NCBI GenBank assembly: GCA_963785065.1
Contig: CAWATX010000002.1
Location: forward strand, 1,860,001 to 1,924,000
Origin: CAVSRC01 sp963785065
Lineage (GTDB): Bacteria > Pseudomonadota > Alphaproteobacteria > Rhizobiales > Kaistiaceae
DNA: 64,000 nt
Reading direction: 5' to 3'
How positions within the stretch are numbered: the first letter of the stretch is position 1; each line of letters starts with the position of its first letter. The notes beneath the pieces were generated by a model. That model did no database searches. It was not told the origin of the DNA and saw only the letters and a list, made by a program, of their open reading frames with translations. The position numbers and the translations under genes were made by a program. Of the stretch, positions 27,546-35,264 are shown piece after piece.

Positions 27546-28762
27546 AGAAAACTGGTCCCGTGTTTCCCCGGCTCGAGGCCGAGATGCGCGGCAATCGTCT
27601 CGCCGATATCGGCGAACGCCCGCCGGCCGATATCCTTGCCCTTCTGCCCGTGGCGCAATCCGACGATCGGCACATGCTCGCGCGTATGGTCGGTGCCGAT
27701 CCAGGTCGGGTCGTTGCCGTGGTCGGCGACGAAGAGCATCAGGTCGCCTTGCCGCATCACCGAGAGCAGCTCCGGCACCCGCGCGTCGAAGGCTTCGAGC
27801 GCCGCCGCATAGCCGGCGACTTCGCGGCGATGGCCGTAGAGCGTGTCGAAATCGACATAGTTGGCGAACACGAAGGCGCCGTCGCCGGCCAGTGATGCCG
27901 CCTCCAGCGTGCGGTCGACCAGAGCCATGTCGTCGGGTGCTTTCAGGATGGTGCCGGTGCCGCGATGGGCGAAGATGTCGCCGATCTTGCCGACCGTGAG
28001 CACCTGCCGTCCGGCCTCTTCGAGGCGATCGAGCAGCGTCGGCTCCGGCGGCGGCACCGCATAGTCGCGCCGGTTGGCGGTGCGCTTGAATGTTTCCGCC
28101 GTCTCGCCAACGAAGGGCCGCGCGATCACCCGGCCGATATTCAGCCGGTCGCACAGCCGCCGCGCGACCGCGCAGACCTCGTAGAGCCGTTCGAGACCGA
28201 AATGGCTCTCGTGCGCCGCGATCTGGAAGACCGAGTTGGCCGACGTGTAGCAGATCGGCTTGCCCGTCTTGATATGCTCCTCGCCCAGTTCCTGCAGGAT
28301 CGGCATGCCCGAGGCGTGCTTGTTGCCGAGGATGCCGGGGAGTTTCGCCTGCGCGACGAGGGCGTCGGTCAGCGTCGGCGGGAAGGCCGGGATCGTCTCC
28401 GGAAAATAGGTCCAGGCGAAGGAGACCGGCACGCCGGCGATCTCCCAGTGGCCCGAGGGCGTGTCCTTGCCGGTCGAGCTTTCCACGCCATAGCCATGGA
28501 TCGCCTCGGGACCCGGCGTCCCTTCAAGCCCCGGCGGCGGGGCGCCGGTCGACGCCTGCGCCGCGGCGCTCAAGCCCAGCCGCGTCAGGTTAGGGAGTTT
28601 CAGCGGCCCGGAGCGCAGGCCCTCCCGGTCGCCACGTCCCTCGGCACAGGCCGCGGCGATGTGGCCGAGCGTGTCGGACCCTTGATCGCCGAAGGCGCTA
28701 GCGTCCTCGGCGCCGCCGATCCCGAAGGAATCCATCACCAGCAGGAAAGCGCGTTTGGTCAT
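27542..28762 (-). CDS. deoB: phosphopentomutase
   Basis: A 406-residue alkaline-phosphatase-superfamily mutase that converts (deoxy)ribose 1-phosphate to the 5-phosphate. Metal ligands lie in LLVMDSFGIGGAEDA, TSANSVFQIAAHE and VADHGNDPTWIGTDHTREHV. The start is set at MTKRAF (28762); an ATG ten residues upstream lacks support. It is transcribed against deoA and away from upp, but serves the same nucleoside salvage route. Confidence 0.95.
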   Translation of the reverse strand: MTKRAFLLVMDSFGIGGAEDASAFGDQGSDTLGHIAAACAEGRGDREGLRSGPLKLPNLTRLGLSAAAQASTGAPPPGLEGTPGPEAIHGYGVESSTGKDTPSGHWEIAGVPVSFAWTYFPETIPAFPPTLTDALVAQAKLPGILGNKHASGMPILQELGEEHIKTGKPICYTSANSVFQIAAHESHFGLERLYEVCAVARRLCDRLNIGRVIARPFVGETAETFKRTANRRDYAVPPPEPTLLDRLEEAGRQVLTVGKIGDIFAHRGTGTILKAPDDMALVDRTLEAASLAGDGAFVFANYVDFDTLYGHRREVAGYAAALEAFDARVPELLSVMRQGDLMLFVADHGNDPTWIGTDHTREHVPIVGLRHGQKGKDIGRRAFADIGETIAAHLGLEPGKHGTSFL

Positions 28763-28899
28763 CCGGCAGGGGTAAGCGCAATAGAAGGCCAATTCAATGG
28801 GGGAAAACCGGTGGATGGCTGCCGTTTCGTTGCCGGTGGCGGCGCTGCGGAGCTAAGACAGGGGCTGTCAGCGGCCGCACGCGAGAAGGAATTTCCGCC

Positions 28900-29529
28900 A
28901 TGGAAGGTGTCATCATCGTCAACCACCCCCTCGTGCAGCACAAACTGACGCTGATGCGCGACAAGACCACGCCGACGGCGAGCTTCCGCCAGTTGCTGCG
29001 CGAGATCGCGCTGCTCCTGACCTACGAGGTGACGCGCGACCTGCCGCTCACCACCAAGATCATCGAGACGCCGCTGGCCGAGATGAAGGCCCCGATCCTG
29101 GAGGGCAAGAAGCCGGTCTTCGCCTCGATTCTTCGGGCCGGCAACGGCCTGCTCGAAGGCATGCTCGACCTGGTGCCCTCGGCCCGCGTCGCCCATATCG
29201 GCATCTACCGCAAGCCCGACACGCTGGAGGCGGTGGAGTACTACTTCAAGGCGCCGGAGGACATCGCCGAGCGGCTGACCATCGTCGTCGACCCGATGCT
29301 CGCCACCTCCCATTCGGCCTCGGCCGCGATCGATCGGCTGAAGGCGCGCGGGGCGAAGGACATCCGCTTCGTCTGCCTGCTCGCCGCGCCCGAGGGCATC
29401 GCCCGCTTCCAGAAGGCCCAGCCCGGCATCCCCATCTACACCGCGGCCATCGACGAATATCTCAACGACCACGGCTACATCGTGCCGGGCCTCGGCGACG
29501 CCGGCGACCGGTTGTACGGGACGAAGTGA
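28900..29529 (+). CDS. upp: uracil phosphoribosyltransferase
   Basis: A 209-residue enzyme making UMP from uracil and PRPP. The body matches the family closely (ILRAGNGLLEGML, YFKAPEDI, IVPGLGDAGDRLYGTK). The PRPP loop reads VVDPMLATSHSASAA, where most members have ATGGS or ATGNS, an unusual change at a nucleotide-contacting loop. AGAAGGAA precedes the ATG. It would recover uracil released by the nucleoside phosphorylase step. Confidence 0.94.
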   Translation: MEGVIIVNHPLVQHKLTLMRDKTTPTASFRQLLREIALLLTYEVTRDLPLTTKIIETPLAEMKAPILEGKKPVFASILRAGNGLLEGMLDLVPSARVAHIGIYRKPDTLEAVEYYFKAPEDIAERLTIVVDPMLATSHSASAAIDRLKARGAKDIRFVCLLAAPEGIARFQKAQPGIPIYTAAIDEYLNDHGYIVPGLGDAGDRLYGTK

Positions 29530-29563
29530 GGCCTTCCGCCGGAACAGCGGTCGGTCGAGCCCC

Positions 29564-30226
29564 ATGGTCTTGTGGATAGCAGGTGTGGCCGGACTGGCGA
29601 TCGCGTATCTCGTCGGCTCTACGCCCACCGGCTATCTGGCGGGCAAGTTGCTCAAGGGCATCGATCTCCGGGAACACGGCTCTCGGTCCACCGGGGCAAC
29701 CAACGTGTTGCGGACCCTCGGGGCATGGCCGGCTCTGGTCGTCCTTCTGCTGGACATCCTGAAGGGCGCGGCAGCGATCGCATTTGCTGGCTGGTTCTAT
29801 TCCTGGTTTGTTGCGTTGCCGTCCGTCACGCTACCGACCGTGCTTGATCGACAAGCCTGGGTGCCTTGGGCTGTGTGCCTGGCCGGGCTTGCCGTGTTGT
29901 TCGGGCATAGCCGTTCGATTTGGCTGAATTTCGCCGGTGGCAAATCCGCTGCGACCGGGCTCGGCGTGCTGCTTGCGATTTCCTGGCCAGTCGGTCTGGG
30001 CGCCGCGGCCGTGTTCGGCGTGGTGCTGGCTATCGTTCGGATTGTTTCCCTGAGTTCGATGCTGGCGGCGCTCGCGGCGGTCGCACTCATTTGCGCCTTG
30101 GCGCAACCGTTGCCCTATCGGTTACTGGTGATTGCCGGTGGCATCTACGTGATTGCGCGCCATCGTGCCAACATTCGGCGGATGCTGGCCGGGACGGAGC
30201 CACGCCTGGGGCAACGCAGCCCGTGA
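29564..30226 (+). CDS. plsY: glycerol-3-phosphate acyltransferase PlsY, atypical lineage
   Basis: A 220-residue multispanning membrane enzyme that transfers an acyl group from acyl-phosphate to glycerol 3-phosphate. The three PlsY motifs are present: GSTPTGYLAGKLLKG, GSRSTGATNVLRTLG with LLDILKG, and GHSRSIWLNFAGGKSAATGLG. It has STGATNVLRTLG rather than the NIGATNVLRTG I associate with rhizobial PlsY, ends RMLAGTEPRLGQ, and its codons carry more T and A than the neighbours. From memory these details recall cyanobacterial PlsY, so it may be a transferred second copy. It follows upp by 34 bases. Confidence 0.85.
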   Translation: MVLWIAGVAGLAIAYLVGSTPTGYLAGKLLKGIDLREHGSRSTGATNVLRTLGAWPALVVLLLDILKGAAAIAFAGWFYSWFVALPSVTLPTVLDRQAWVPWAVCLAGLAVLFGHSRSIWLNFAGGKSAATGLGVLLAISWPVGLGAAAVFGVVLAIVRIVSLSSMLAALAAVALICALAQPLPYRLLVIAGGIYVIARHRANIRRMLAGTEPRLGQRSP

Positions 30227-30245
30227 GACGGACCGGATGATGGTG

Positions 30246-30293
30246 CCTGCCGCTTGTCAGGCAGGACCGCAGGTCAGCCGGCGACGCCGGCTG
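30246..30293. other. two adjacent inverted repeats in the plsY-methyltransferase gap
   Basis: CCTGCC/GGCAGG (30246-30251 and 30260-30265) and CAGCCGGCG/CGCCGGCTG (30275-30283 and 30285-30293) form two stem-loops just after plsY. There is no T-run, so they are at best Rho-assisted ends or repeat fragments. Confidence 0.4.
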
Positions 30294-30391
30294 CCGTCCC
30301 TACGGGATGAAGGAGGCAAGCCCCCAATTCGACAGCGCCCGGTTGTGGTGGCATAGACCGGGCTTGAGCCGCGGATCGAGGTGGAGTGCTC

Positions 30392-31255
30392 ATGCCACCG
30401 GAAACGACAACCGACGGCGCCGTCGGCGCCTCTGCGGAGGCGATCCGGGCGCACTACGACACCCCCACCGAGTTCTTCTGCCTGTGGCTCGGCGACGATC
30501 TGGTCTATTCCGCCGCGCTTTTTGGCGAGGGCGACGATCTCGTCGCGGCGCAGAACCGCAAGCTCGACCATCATATTGCTGCCGCCGGCGTCACCCCCGG
30601 CGATCGCGTGCTCGACGTCGGCTGCGGCTGGGGCGCCATGCTCCGCCGCCTGACCGGCCGGGCCGGTGCCGGCAGCGCCGTCGGCCTCACGCTCAGCACG
30701 GCACAGGCGGAGTGGATCCGCGCCCTGCGCCTGCCCAATGTCGAGGTCCGCGAAGAGAACTGGCGCGACCACCAGCCCGATGCGCCCTACGACGCCATCG
30801 TCTCGATCGGCGCCTTCGAGCATTTCGCCCATCCCGGCATGGCGCCGGAGGCGAAGCTTGCCGCCTATCGCGCCTTCTTCACCTGGTGCCGGTCGCATTT
30901 GAAGCCGGGTGGCCGCCTGTCGTTGCAGACCATCGCTTTTGTCGACAGCATCGACACCGTGCCGTCCTTCATTGCCTCCGAGATCTTTCCGGAGTCGGAA
31001 CTACCGCGCATCTGGGAGCCGTTGGCTGCCGCCGAAGACGCCTTCGAACTGCTGGCGCTACGCAATGACCGCGACCACTACGAGCGCACGCTGCGTATCT
31101 GGCAGCGCACGCTGACCGAACGCCACGCCGAGGCGGTCGCGCTCGTCGGCGAGGAAGGCGTGGCCCGCTTCCAGCGCTACCTCAAGGTCTCGGCGATGGC
31201 CTTCCGCATCGGCAGCATCTGCCTGTTGCGCATGAGCTTCCTGCGCCGCGACTGA
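30392..31255 (+). CDS. CFA-synthase-family SAM-dependent methyltransferase
   Basis: A 287-residue methyltransferase of the cyclopropane-fatty-acid synthase/mycolic-acid methyltransferase family. IRAHYDTPTEFFCLWLG and DLVYSAALF are the N-terminal family signature; VLDVGCGWGAMLRRL is the AdoMet site. Its length is that of the short CmaA/MmaA-type enzymes, without the extra N-terminal domain of E. coli Cfa. Modification of unsaturated lipid chains is a fair guess; other small-molecule substrates are possible. The start at 30392 follows GGTGGAG. Confidence 0.82.
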   Translation: MPPETTTDGAVGASAEAIRAHYDTPTEFFCLWLGDDLVYSAALFGEGDDLVAAQNRKLDHHIAAAGVTPGDRVLDVGCGWGAMLRRLTGRAGAGSAVGLTLSTAQAEWIRALRLPNVEVREENWRDHQPDAPYDAIVSIGAFEHFAHPGMAPEAKLAAYRAFFTWCRSHLKPGGRLSLQTIAFVDSIDTVPSFIASEIFPESELPRIWEPLAAAEDAFELLALRNDRDHYERTLRIWQRTLTERHAEAVALVGEEGVARFQRYLKVSAMAFRIGSICLLRMSFLRRD

Positions 31256-31295
31256 CGCGACAGCTTCACACCGCGCTGTCGGGCGGCTCGCTGAA

Positions 31296-31826
31296 TCAGG
31301 CCGGAACGTAGGTCAGCCGGATCACGTCCTCGCCGATCCGATCGCTGGCCATGAAGTGGAGCGGCGGCCGCGGGCCGGCGAAGAACGGCTTTCCGCGACC
31401 CACCACGACGGGGCAAAGGTAGAGCCGATATTCGTCAATGAGGCCAAGGTCGGTCAGGCTCCGCGCCAGGTCAGGCCCGGCGACGTCGATCTCCCCGGCG
31501 TGCTCGGCCTTCAGTCTGCGCACCGCCGCCTCGAGGTCGTCCTCCACAAGGCTGGCATTGGGGCCGACCGACTTCAGCGAGCGCGACACCACCCATTTCG
31601 GCTGGTTCCGCCACGCCACCGCGAAGTCGCGTTCAGCCGCGTCCCACTCGGGGCGGTCGTCGTCCCAATAGCGCATCACCTCGTAGATGCGCCGACCGTA
31701 GAGGCTGCCCGTCAGGCCGCCCACTGCCTCGATGAAGTGACGGAAGAGCACCGGGCCGGGTGCAAATTCCGTATGGTCGACATAGCCGTCCAGGGACTGC
31801 ATCATTCCAAAGACGAGCTTCGCCAT
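31296..31826 (-). CDS. dihydrofolate-reductase-like (RibD C-terminal) protein
   Basis: A 176-residue protein of the RibD_C/YyaP family: KLVFGMMQSLDGYVDH at the start, GRRIYEVM, and the C-terminal VAGPDLARSLTDLGLIDEY then YLCPVVVGRGKPFF. These are NADPH-binding reductase folds of mostly unknown substrate. It is a single gene ahead of the MoaD-like gene on the minus strand, ending near the methyltransferase. The start is the ATG at 31826. Confidence 0.85.
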   Translation of the reverse strand: MAKLVFGMMQSLDGYVDHTEFAPGPVLFRHFIEAVGGLTGSLYGRRIYEVMRYWDDDRPEWDAAERDFAVAWRNQPKWVVSRSLKSVGPNASLVEDDLEAAVRRLKAEHAGEIDVAGPDLARSLTDLGLIDEYRLYLCPVVVGRGKPFFAGPRPPLHFMASDRIGEDVIRLTYVPA

Positions 31827-31858
31827 GGGGTCAAATCTCCGCCTGGGAGAGCACCGCC

Positions 31859-32167
31859 TCACCCGCCGCTGATCGCGGTCAGCACGAAGACTTGCGCGCC
31901 GTCCTTGAGCGGTGTGTCGAGCGCCGCCCGTTGCCCGTCGACGAAGACGTTCATGTGGCGGCGGATGGCCGGGGTCGAATCGATGATGCGATCACCCATG
32001 CCCGGCCAGTCCCGATCGAGCGCCTCGACCATCTCGCCCACGCTGCCCGCCGCGACGGTCAGCCGCCGCGGCACGCCGGGAAACAGATAGGTCAGCGCCC
32101 CGGCCAGCGTCACCGTCACGCTGGTCGTGGCGCCCTCGGTCGCCGCATTGGCGTTCGGCGCATCCAT
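31859..32167 (-). CDS. MoaD/ThiS-family ubiquitin-like protein
   Basis: A 102-residue beta-grasp protein ending in the diagnostic Gly-Gly (LTAISGG). VTVTLAGALTYLFPG and FVDGQRAALDTPLKDGAQV follow the MoaD/ThiS pattern. Such proteins are adenylated and thiocarboxylated at the terminal glycine and act as sulfur carriers or, rarely, protein modifiers. Here no E1-like (MoeB/ThiF) gene or molybdopterin/thiamine gene is adjacent; instead it follows the beta-propeller gene by five bases. About 20 low-complexity residues precede the fold. Its job is unknown. Confidence 0.85.
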   Translation of the reverse strand: MDAPNANAATEGATTSVTVTLAGALTYLFPGVPRRLTVAAGSVGEMVEALDRDWPGMGDRIIDSTPAIRRHMNVFVDGQRAALDTPLKDGAQVFVLTAISGG

Positions 32168-32172
32168 CGCGC

Positions 32173-33252
32173 CTACTCCACCACCATCGTCTCGACCGAG
32201 AGGATGGTCGGCAGATGCTCGGCCACCGCCGTCCAGCTCTCGCCCTCGTCGGCGCTGACATAGAGCTCGCCCGAGGAGGTGCCGAAATAGACGCCCGCCG
32301 GGTCGAGCCGGTCGGTCGCCATCGCCTGGCGCAGCACGCCGAAAAAGGCGTTCTCCTGCGGCAGGCCGGCGCGCAGGTCCTGCCATGTGGCGCCGCCGTC
32401 GCGCGTCCGCCATACCGCCGCCTTGGCGTCCGGCACATAGCGGCCACGGATGTCGCCGTTGAGCGGCAGCAGGAACAGGGTCTCTGGATCGCGCGGATGC
32501 GCCGCCGCCGGAAAGCCGAAGGTGGAGGGCAGGCCCGCCTCGATGCTCTGCCAGCTCACGCCCGCATCGTCGCTGCGATACATGCCGCAATGGTTCTGCT
32601 GGTAGAGCCGGTCGCTTGATGCCGGCGCCTTGACGACGCAGTGCACGCACTGGCCGAATTCGGGATAGCGCTGGTCCTCCGGCATGAAATCGGCGCGGGT
32701 GCCCTTGTTGCGCGGCTCCCATGTCTTGCCACCATCAGCCGAATGGAAGACGCCGGCCGCCGAGATGCCCACCCACATGCGATCGTGATTGTCCGGGTCG
32801 ATCACCAGCGAATGCAGGATCAGCCCGGCGCCGCCCGGGTTCCAGTTCGGCCGTGTCGGATGGTCTCTGAGGCCCTTGACCTGCTCCCAGGTCTCCCCGG
32901 CGTCGCCGGAGAGGAACAGCCCGGCCGGCTGCACGCCGGCATAGACGAAGCCGTTGGCGAGCCCCAGGCTCCATCCCGAGACGATCGGCTCCTCGCCTTC
33001 GGCATAGGCCAGCCCCGCGCTGGAATGGCTCCAGGTGGCGCCGAGATCGGTCGATTTCCACACCGCCGGACCGAACCAGGCATTGCCGCCGGCGCCATAG
33101 ATGGTGCCGGTCGCCTCGTCGCCGACCACGTGGTTCATCGGCCAGGTCTCGCAGAACGGCCCTCTCAGCGCCCACGAGCGCCGTCCCTCGTCGCTTTCCG
33201 CGATGAAGACGCCCTTCTTCGTTCCAAGCAGAATCAACACTTTTCCTGCCAT
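32173..33252 (-). CDS. BNR/sialidase-like beta-propeller protein
   Basis: A 359-residue protein with repeated Asp-box motifs (S-x-D-x-G-x-T-W type): STDLGATWSHS, SGDAGETWEQ, SADGGKTWEP, SDDAGVSWQS, TRDGGATWQD and SADEGESWTA, spaced about 50-70 residues apart, which predicts a six- or seven-bladed propeller. It lacks a signal peptide, so it is probably cytoplasmic, unlike secreted sialidases. The catalytic residues of sialidases are not evident. It forms a two-gene unit with the MoaD-like gene. Start at 33252. Confidence 0.85.
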   Translation of the reverse strand: MAGKVLILLGTKKGVFIAESDEGRRSWALRGPFCETWPMNHVVGDEATGTIYGAGGNAWFGPAVWKSTDLGATWSHSSAGLAYAEGEEPIVSGWSLGLANGFVYAGVQPAGLFLSGDAGETWEQVKGLRDHPTRPNWNPGGAGLILHSLVIDPDNHDRMWVGISAAGVFHSADGGKTWEPRNKGTRADFMPEDQRYPEFGQCVHCVVKAPASSDRLYQQNHCGMYRSDDAGVSWQSIEAGLPSTFGFPAAAHPRDPETLFLLPLNGDIRGRYVPDAKAAVWRTRDGGATWQDLRAGLPQENAFFGVLRQAMATDRLDPAGVYFGTSSGELYVSADEGESWTAVAEHLPTILSVETMVVE

Positions 33253-33486
33253 GTCCGGCTCCCTCCCCTGTGTTGACGGTCTGGTCGTCACCAAAGTGAC
33301 GACGAACGGCCACACGCACTTTCGACATGGATTTGTTCTTTTTTAGCATGGCCTCCGCAAGAGGCCATCGGGCAGTGCCCGTTGCCGGCGCCGGCGATTT
33401 TCCCCTGCCGGTCTCTTGATCGGGCGCCATCCGGCGTGGAAAGGGTAGGCGCGCAGGCGACAAACGCATCCCTGGGGGGAACATCA

Positions 33487-34251
33487 ATGAAGTACGGCGC
33501 CATCTATCCGAGCCTCAAGGGCCGCACCGTCCTGGTCACGGGCGGCGGCTCGGGCATTGGCGAATCGATCGTCGAGCATTTCGCCGCCCAGGGCTCGAAG
33601 GTCGCCTTCATCGACATCCAGGAGAAGCCGTCGAAAGCTCTGGTCGCGCGGCTCAAGCGCAAGCGCCAGAAGGTCCACTTCGAGCTTTGCGACCTCACCG
33701 ACATCGCGGCCTTGCGCAAGGCCATCGCCAATGTCCGCAAGGTCTTCGGGCCGATCACCATCCTGGTCAACAACGCCGCCCATGACGAGCGCCACACGCT
33801 CGAAGAGGTCACGCCGGAATATTTCGACGACCGCATCGCGGTAAATCTGAAACATCAGTTCTTCACCATCCAGGCCGTGGCGCCCGACATGAAGAAGGCC
33901 AGGAACGGGTCGATCGTGAATATCGGTTCCAATTCCTGGATGATCGCCCACGGCGACCTGCCGGTCTACACCACCGCCAAGGCGGGCGTTCTCGGACTGA
34001 CGCGCGGCCTGGCCCGCAAGCTCGGCAAGTACAATGTGCGCATCAACCACGTCTCCCCCGGCTGGATTCTGACCCCGCGCCAGCTCAAGCTGTGGGCGAC
34101 ACCGGAATCGCTCGCCAAGCTCATGCAGGACCAATGCCTGCAGCGCCAGTTGAAGGGTGACGACATCGCCCGCGCCGTGCTCTTCTTCGCCTCCGACGAA
34201 AGCTCCGCGGCGACCAACCAGACCTTCGTCTTTGACGGCGGCTGGCTGTAG
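33487..34251 (+). CDS. short-chain dehydrogenase/reductase
   Basis: A 254-residue classical SDR. The cofactor motif is VTGGGSGIGESI, NNAAH follows, and the active site is Tyr161 and Lys165 in VYTTAKAG with the Ser in NIGSNSWM. It probably uses NAD(H) because an acidic residue (FIDIQEK) ends the second strand. GGGGGGAAC precedes the ATG. A single gene divergent from the propeller unit; substrate unknown, sugars or polyols being common for this kind. Confidence 0.88.
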   Translation: MKYGAIYPSLKGRTVLVTGGGSGIGESIVEHFAAQGSKVAFIDIQEKPSKALVARLKRKRQKVHFELCDLTDIAALRKAIANVRKVFGPITILVNNAAHDERHTLEEVTPEYFDDRIAVNLKHQFFTIQAVAPDMKKARNGSIVNIGSNSWMIAHGDLPVYTTAKAGVLGLTRGLARKLGKYNVRINHVSPGWILTPRQLKLWATPESLAKLMQDQCLQRQLKGDDIARAVLFFASDESSAATNQTFVFDGGWL

Positions 34252-34285
34252 GAACGGAGCCTCGTCCTGATCCCTGCGGTGGCGG

Positions 34286-34327
34286 CCTCATCCTGAGGTG
34301 CCCGCCGCAGGCGGGTCGCGAAGGATC
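34286..34327. repeat. dispersed palindromic repeat CCTCATCCTGAGG
   Basis: Two adjacent stem-loops, CCTCA-TCC-TGAGG (34286-34298) and CCCGCC-GCA-GGCGGG (34301-34315), then TCGCGAAGGAT. This order of palindromes is, from memory, a common intergenic element in Hyphomicrobiales chromosomes. It lies after the SDR stop. Only one copy is in this window, so its repeat status rests on recall. Confidence 0.5.
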
Positions 34328-34472
34328 GCGGTTGCTGCTCCACGCCGCCGCGCATTTCGTGGCCATTTTCGTCAAATCTGGCGAAGAACGCGCCGCACCC
34401 GCGGGCGCTTTGTTAAGCGTTGGGCGTCATCATCGATCGATCCAGATCGCAACGGAACCCCTGCGCCCCACA

Positions 34473-35018
34473 GTGTTGGCTCGTCTCGTCACCTTCGCCG
34501 CAGTCCTGTCGGTCGTTGCCGTCTCGGCGCCCGCTCTGGCGCCGGGGCTGCTCTCGGCCGTTCTCCACCGGGGCGCCGCCAGCGGGCCGTCGGCCTCGGC
34601 GATGCAGCAACTGCCGGCCGCGCCCGACCTCCGCGACCGCGGCGCCTCCCGCCAGGTGGCGCTCAGCGCCAACGGCGCCGGCCATTTCATGGCCCGGGCC
34701 GCCATCAACGGCCGCCAGGTCGAGGTCATGATCGACACCGGCGCCACCATGGTCGCCCTCACCGATGTGACCGCGCGCCGCCTCGGGCTCCATCCGCCGA
34801 TGAGCGCCTATCGCGATGCGCTGTCGACGGCCAACGGCGTCGTCATGGCGGCGCGCGTGACCCTTGATGAAATCCGCCTGGGCAGCGTCACCCTCCACGA
34901 TGTCTCTGCCGTGGTCGTCCCCGGCACGGCCCTGCCGGTCGATCTTCTCGGCATGAGCTTCCTCTCCCGCCTGTCGAAATTCGAGATCGCCGGCGGCCAG
35001 CTCGTCCTCTCGCAATAG
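34473..35018 (+). CDS. retropepsin-like aspartic protease (TIGR02281 type)
   Basis: A 181-residue protein with an N-terminal hydrophobic segment (LVTFAAVLSVVAVSAPALA) and a single retropepsin-like domain: EVMIDTGATMVALTD holds the catalytic Asp-Thr-Gly, and DLLGMSFLSRL is the paired hydrophobic motif. Such proteins act as periplasmic dimeric proteases anchored to the membrane. The start is uncertain: a GTG at 34473 gives a clean signal segment, while an in-frame ATG at 34332 would add 47 residues reading through a region close to a repeat. No neighbours explain its role. Confidence 0.8.
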   Translation: MLARLVTFAAVLSVVAVSAPALAPGLLSAVLHRGAASGPSASAMQQLPAAPDLRDRGASRQVALSANGAGHFMARAAINGRQVEVMIDTGATMVALTDVTARRLGLHPPMSAYRDALSTANGVVMAARVTLDEIRLGSVTLHDVSAVVVPGTALPVDLLGMSFLSRLSKFEIAGGQLVLSQ

Positions 35019-35190
35019 CCGGCACGATAGCCGGCGGAGCTTGGCTGGCTCGGCGCTCGGGCGATGCGTGAGCCGTTCGACGTCGTCGCTTCGTGCGCGA
35101 ACCCCCTCGTCACCGGCCGCTACAACCAGTCGGTCGGCCGCGTCGGTGCGCGTCCCGCTAAGAGTGCGTATCCTTCGGCATGGCGAATTG

Positions 35191-35224
35191 TATAGTCTGA
35201 CATGTCGCTAATCATCTGATGATT
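35191..35224 (+). promoter_or_regulatory. candidate promoter and operator of the aldose epimerase gene
   Basis: TATAGT at 35191-35196 is a plausible -10 box. Fourteen bases later the perfect 15-bp palindrome AATCATC-T-GATGATT (35210-35224) would lie at or just after the transcription start, a good position for a repressor, possibly of the GntR type. The rest of the 246-base gap (35019-35190) shows no gene. Confidence 0.4.
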
Positions 35225-35264
35225 GGCTATGATGCGCGCCGCAAGACGGGGAGCGGATTGGACA

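Noticed and set aside
32168..32722. N-terminal extension of the MoaD-like gene
   Set aside because: It is the beta-propeller gene out of phase; the domain is complete from 32167.
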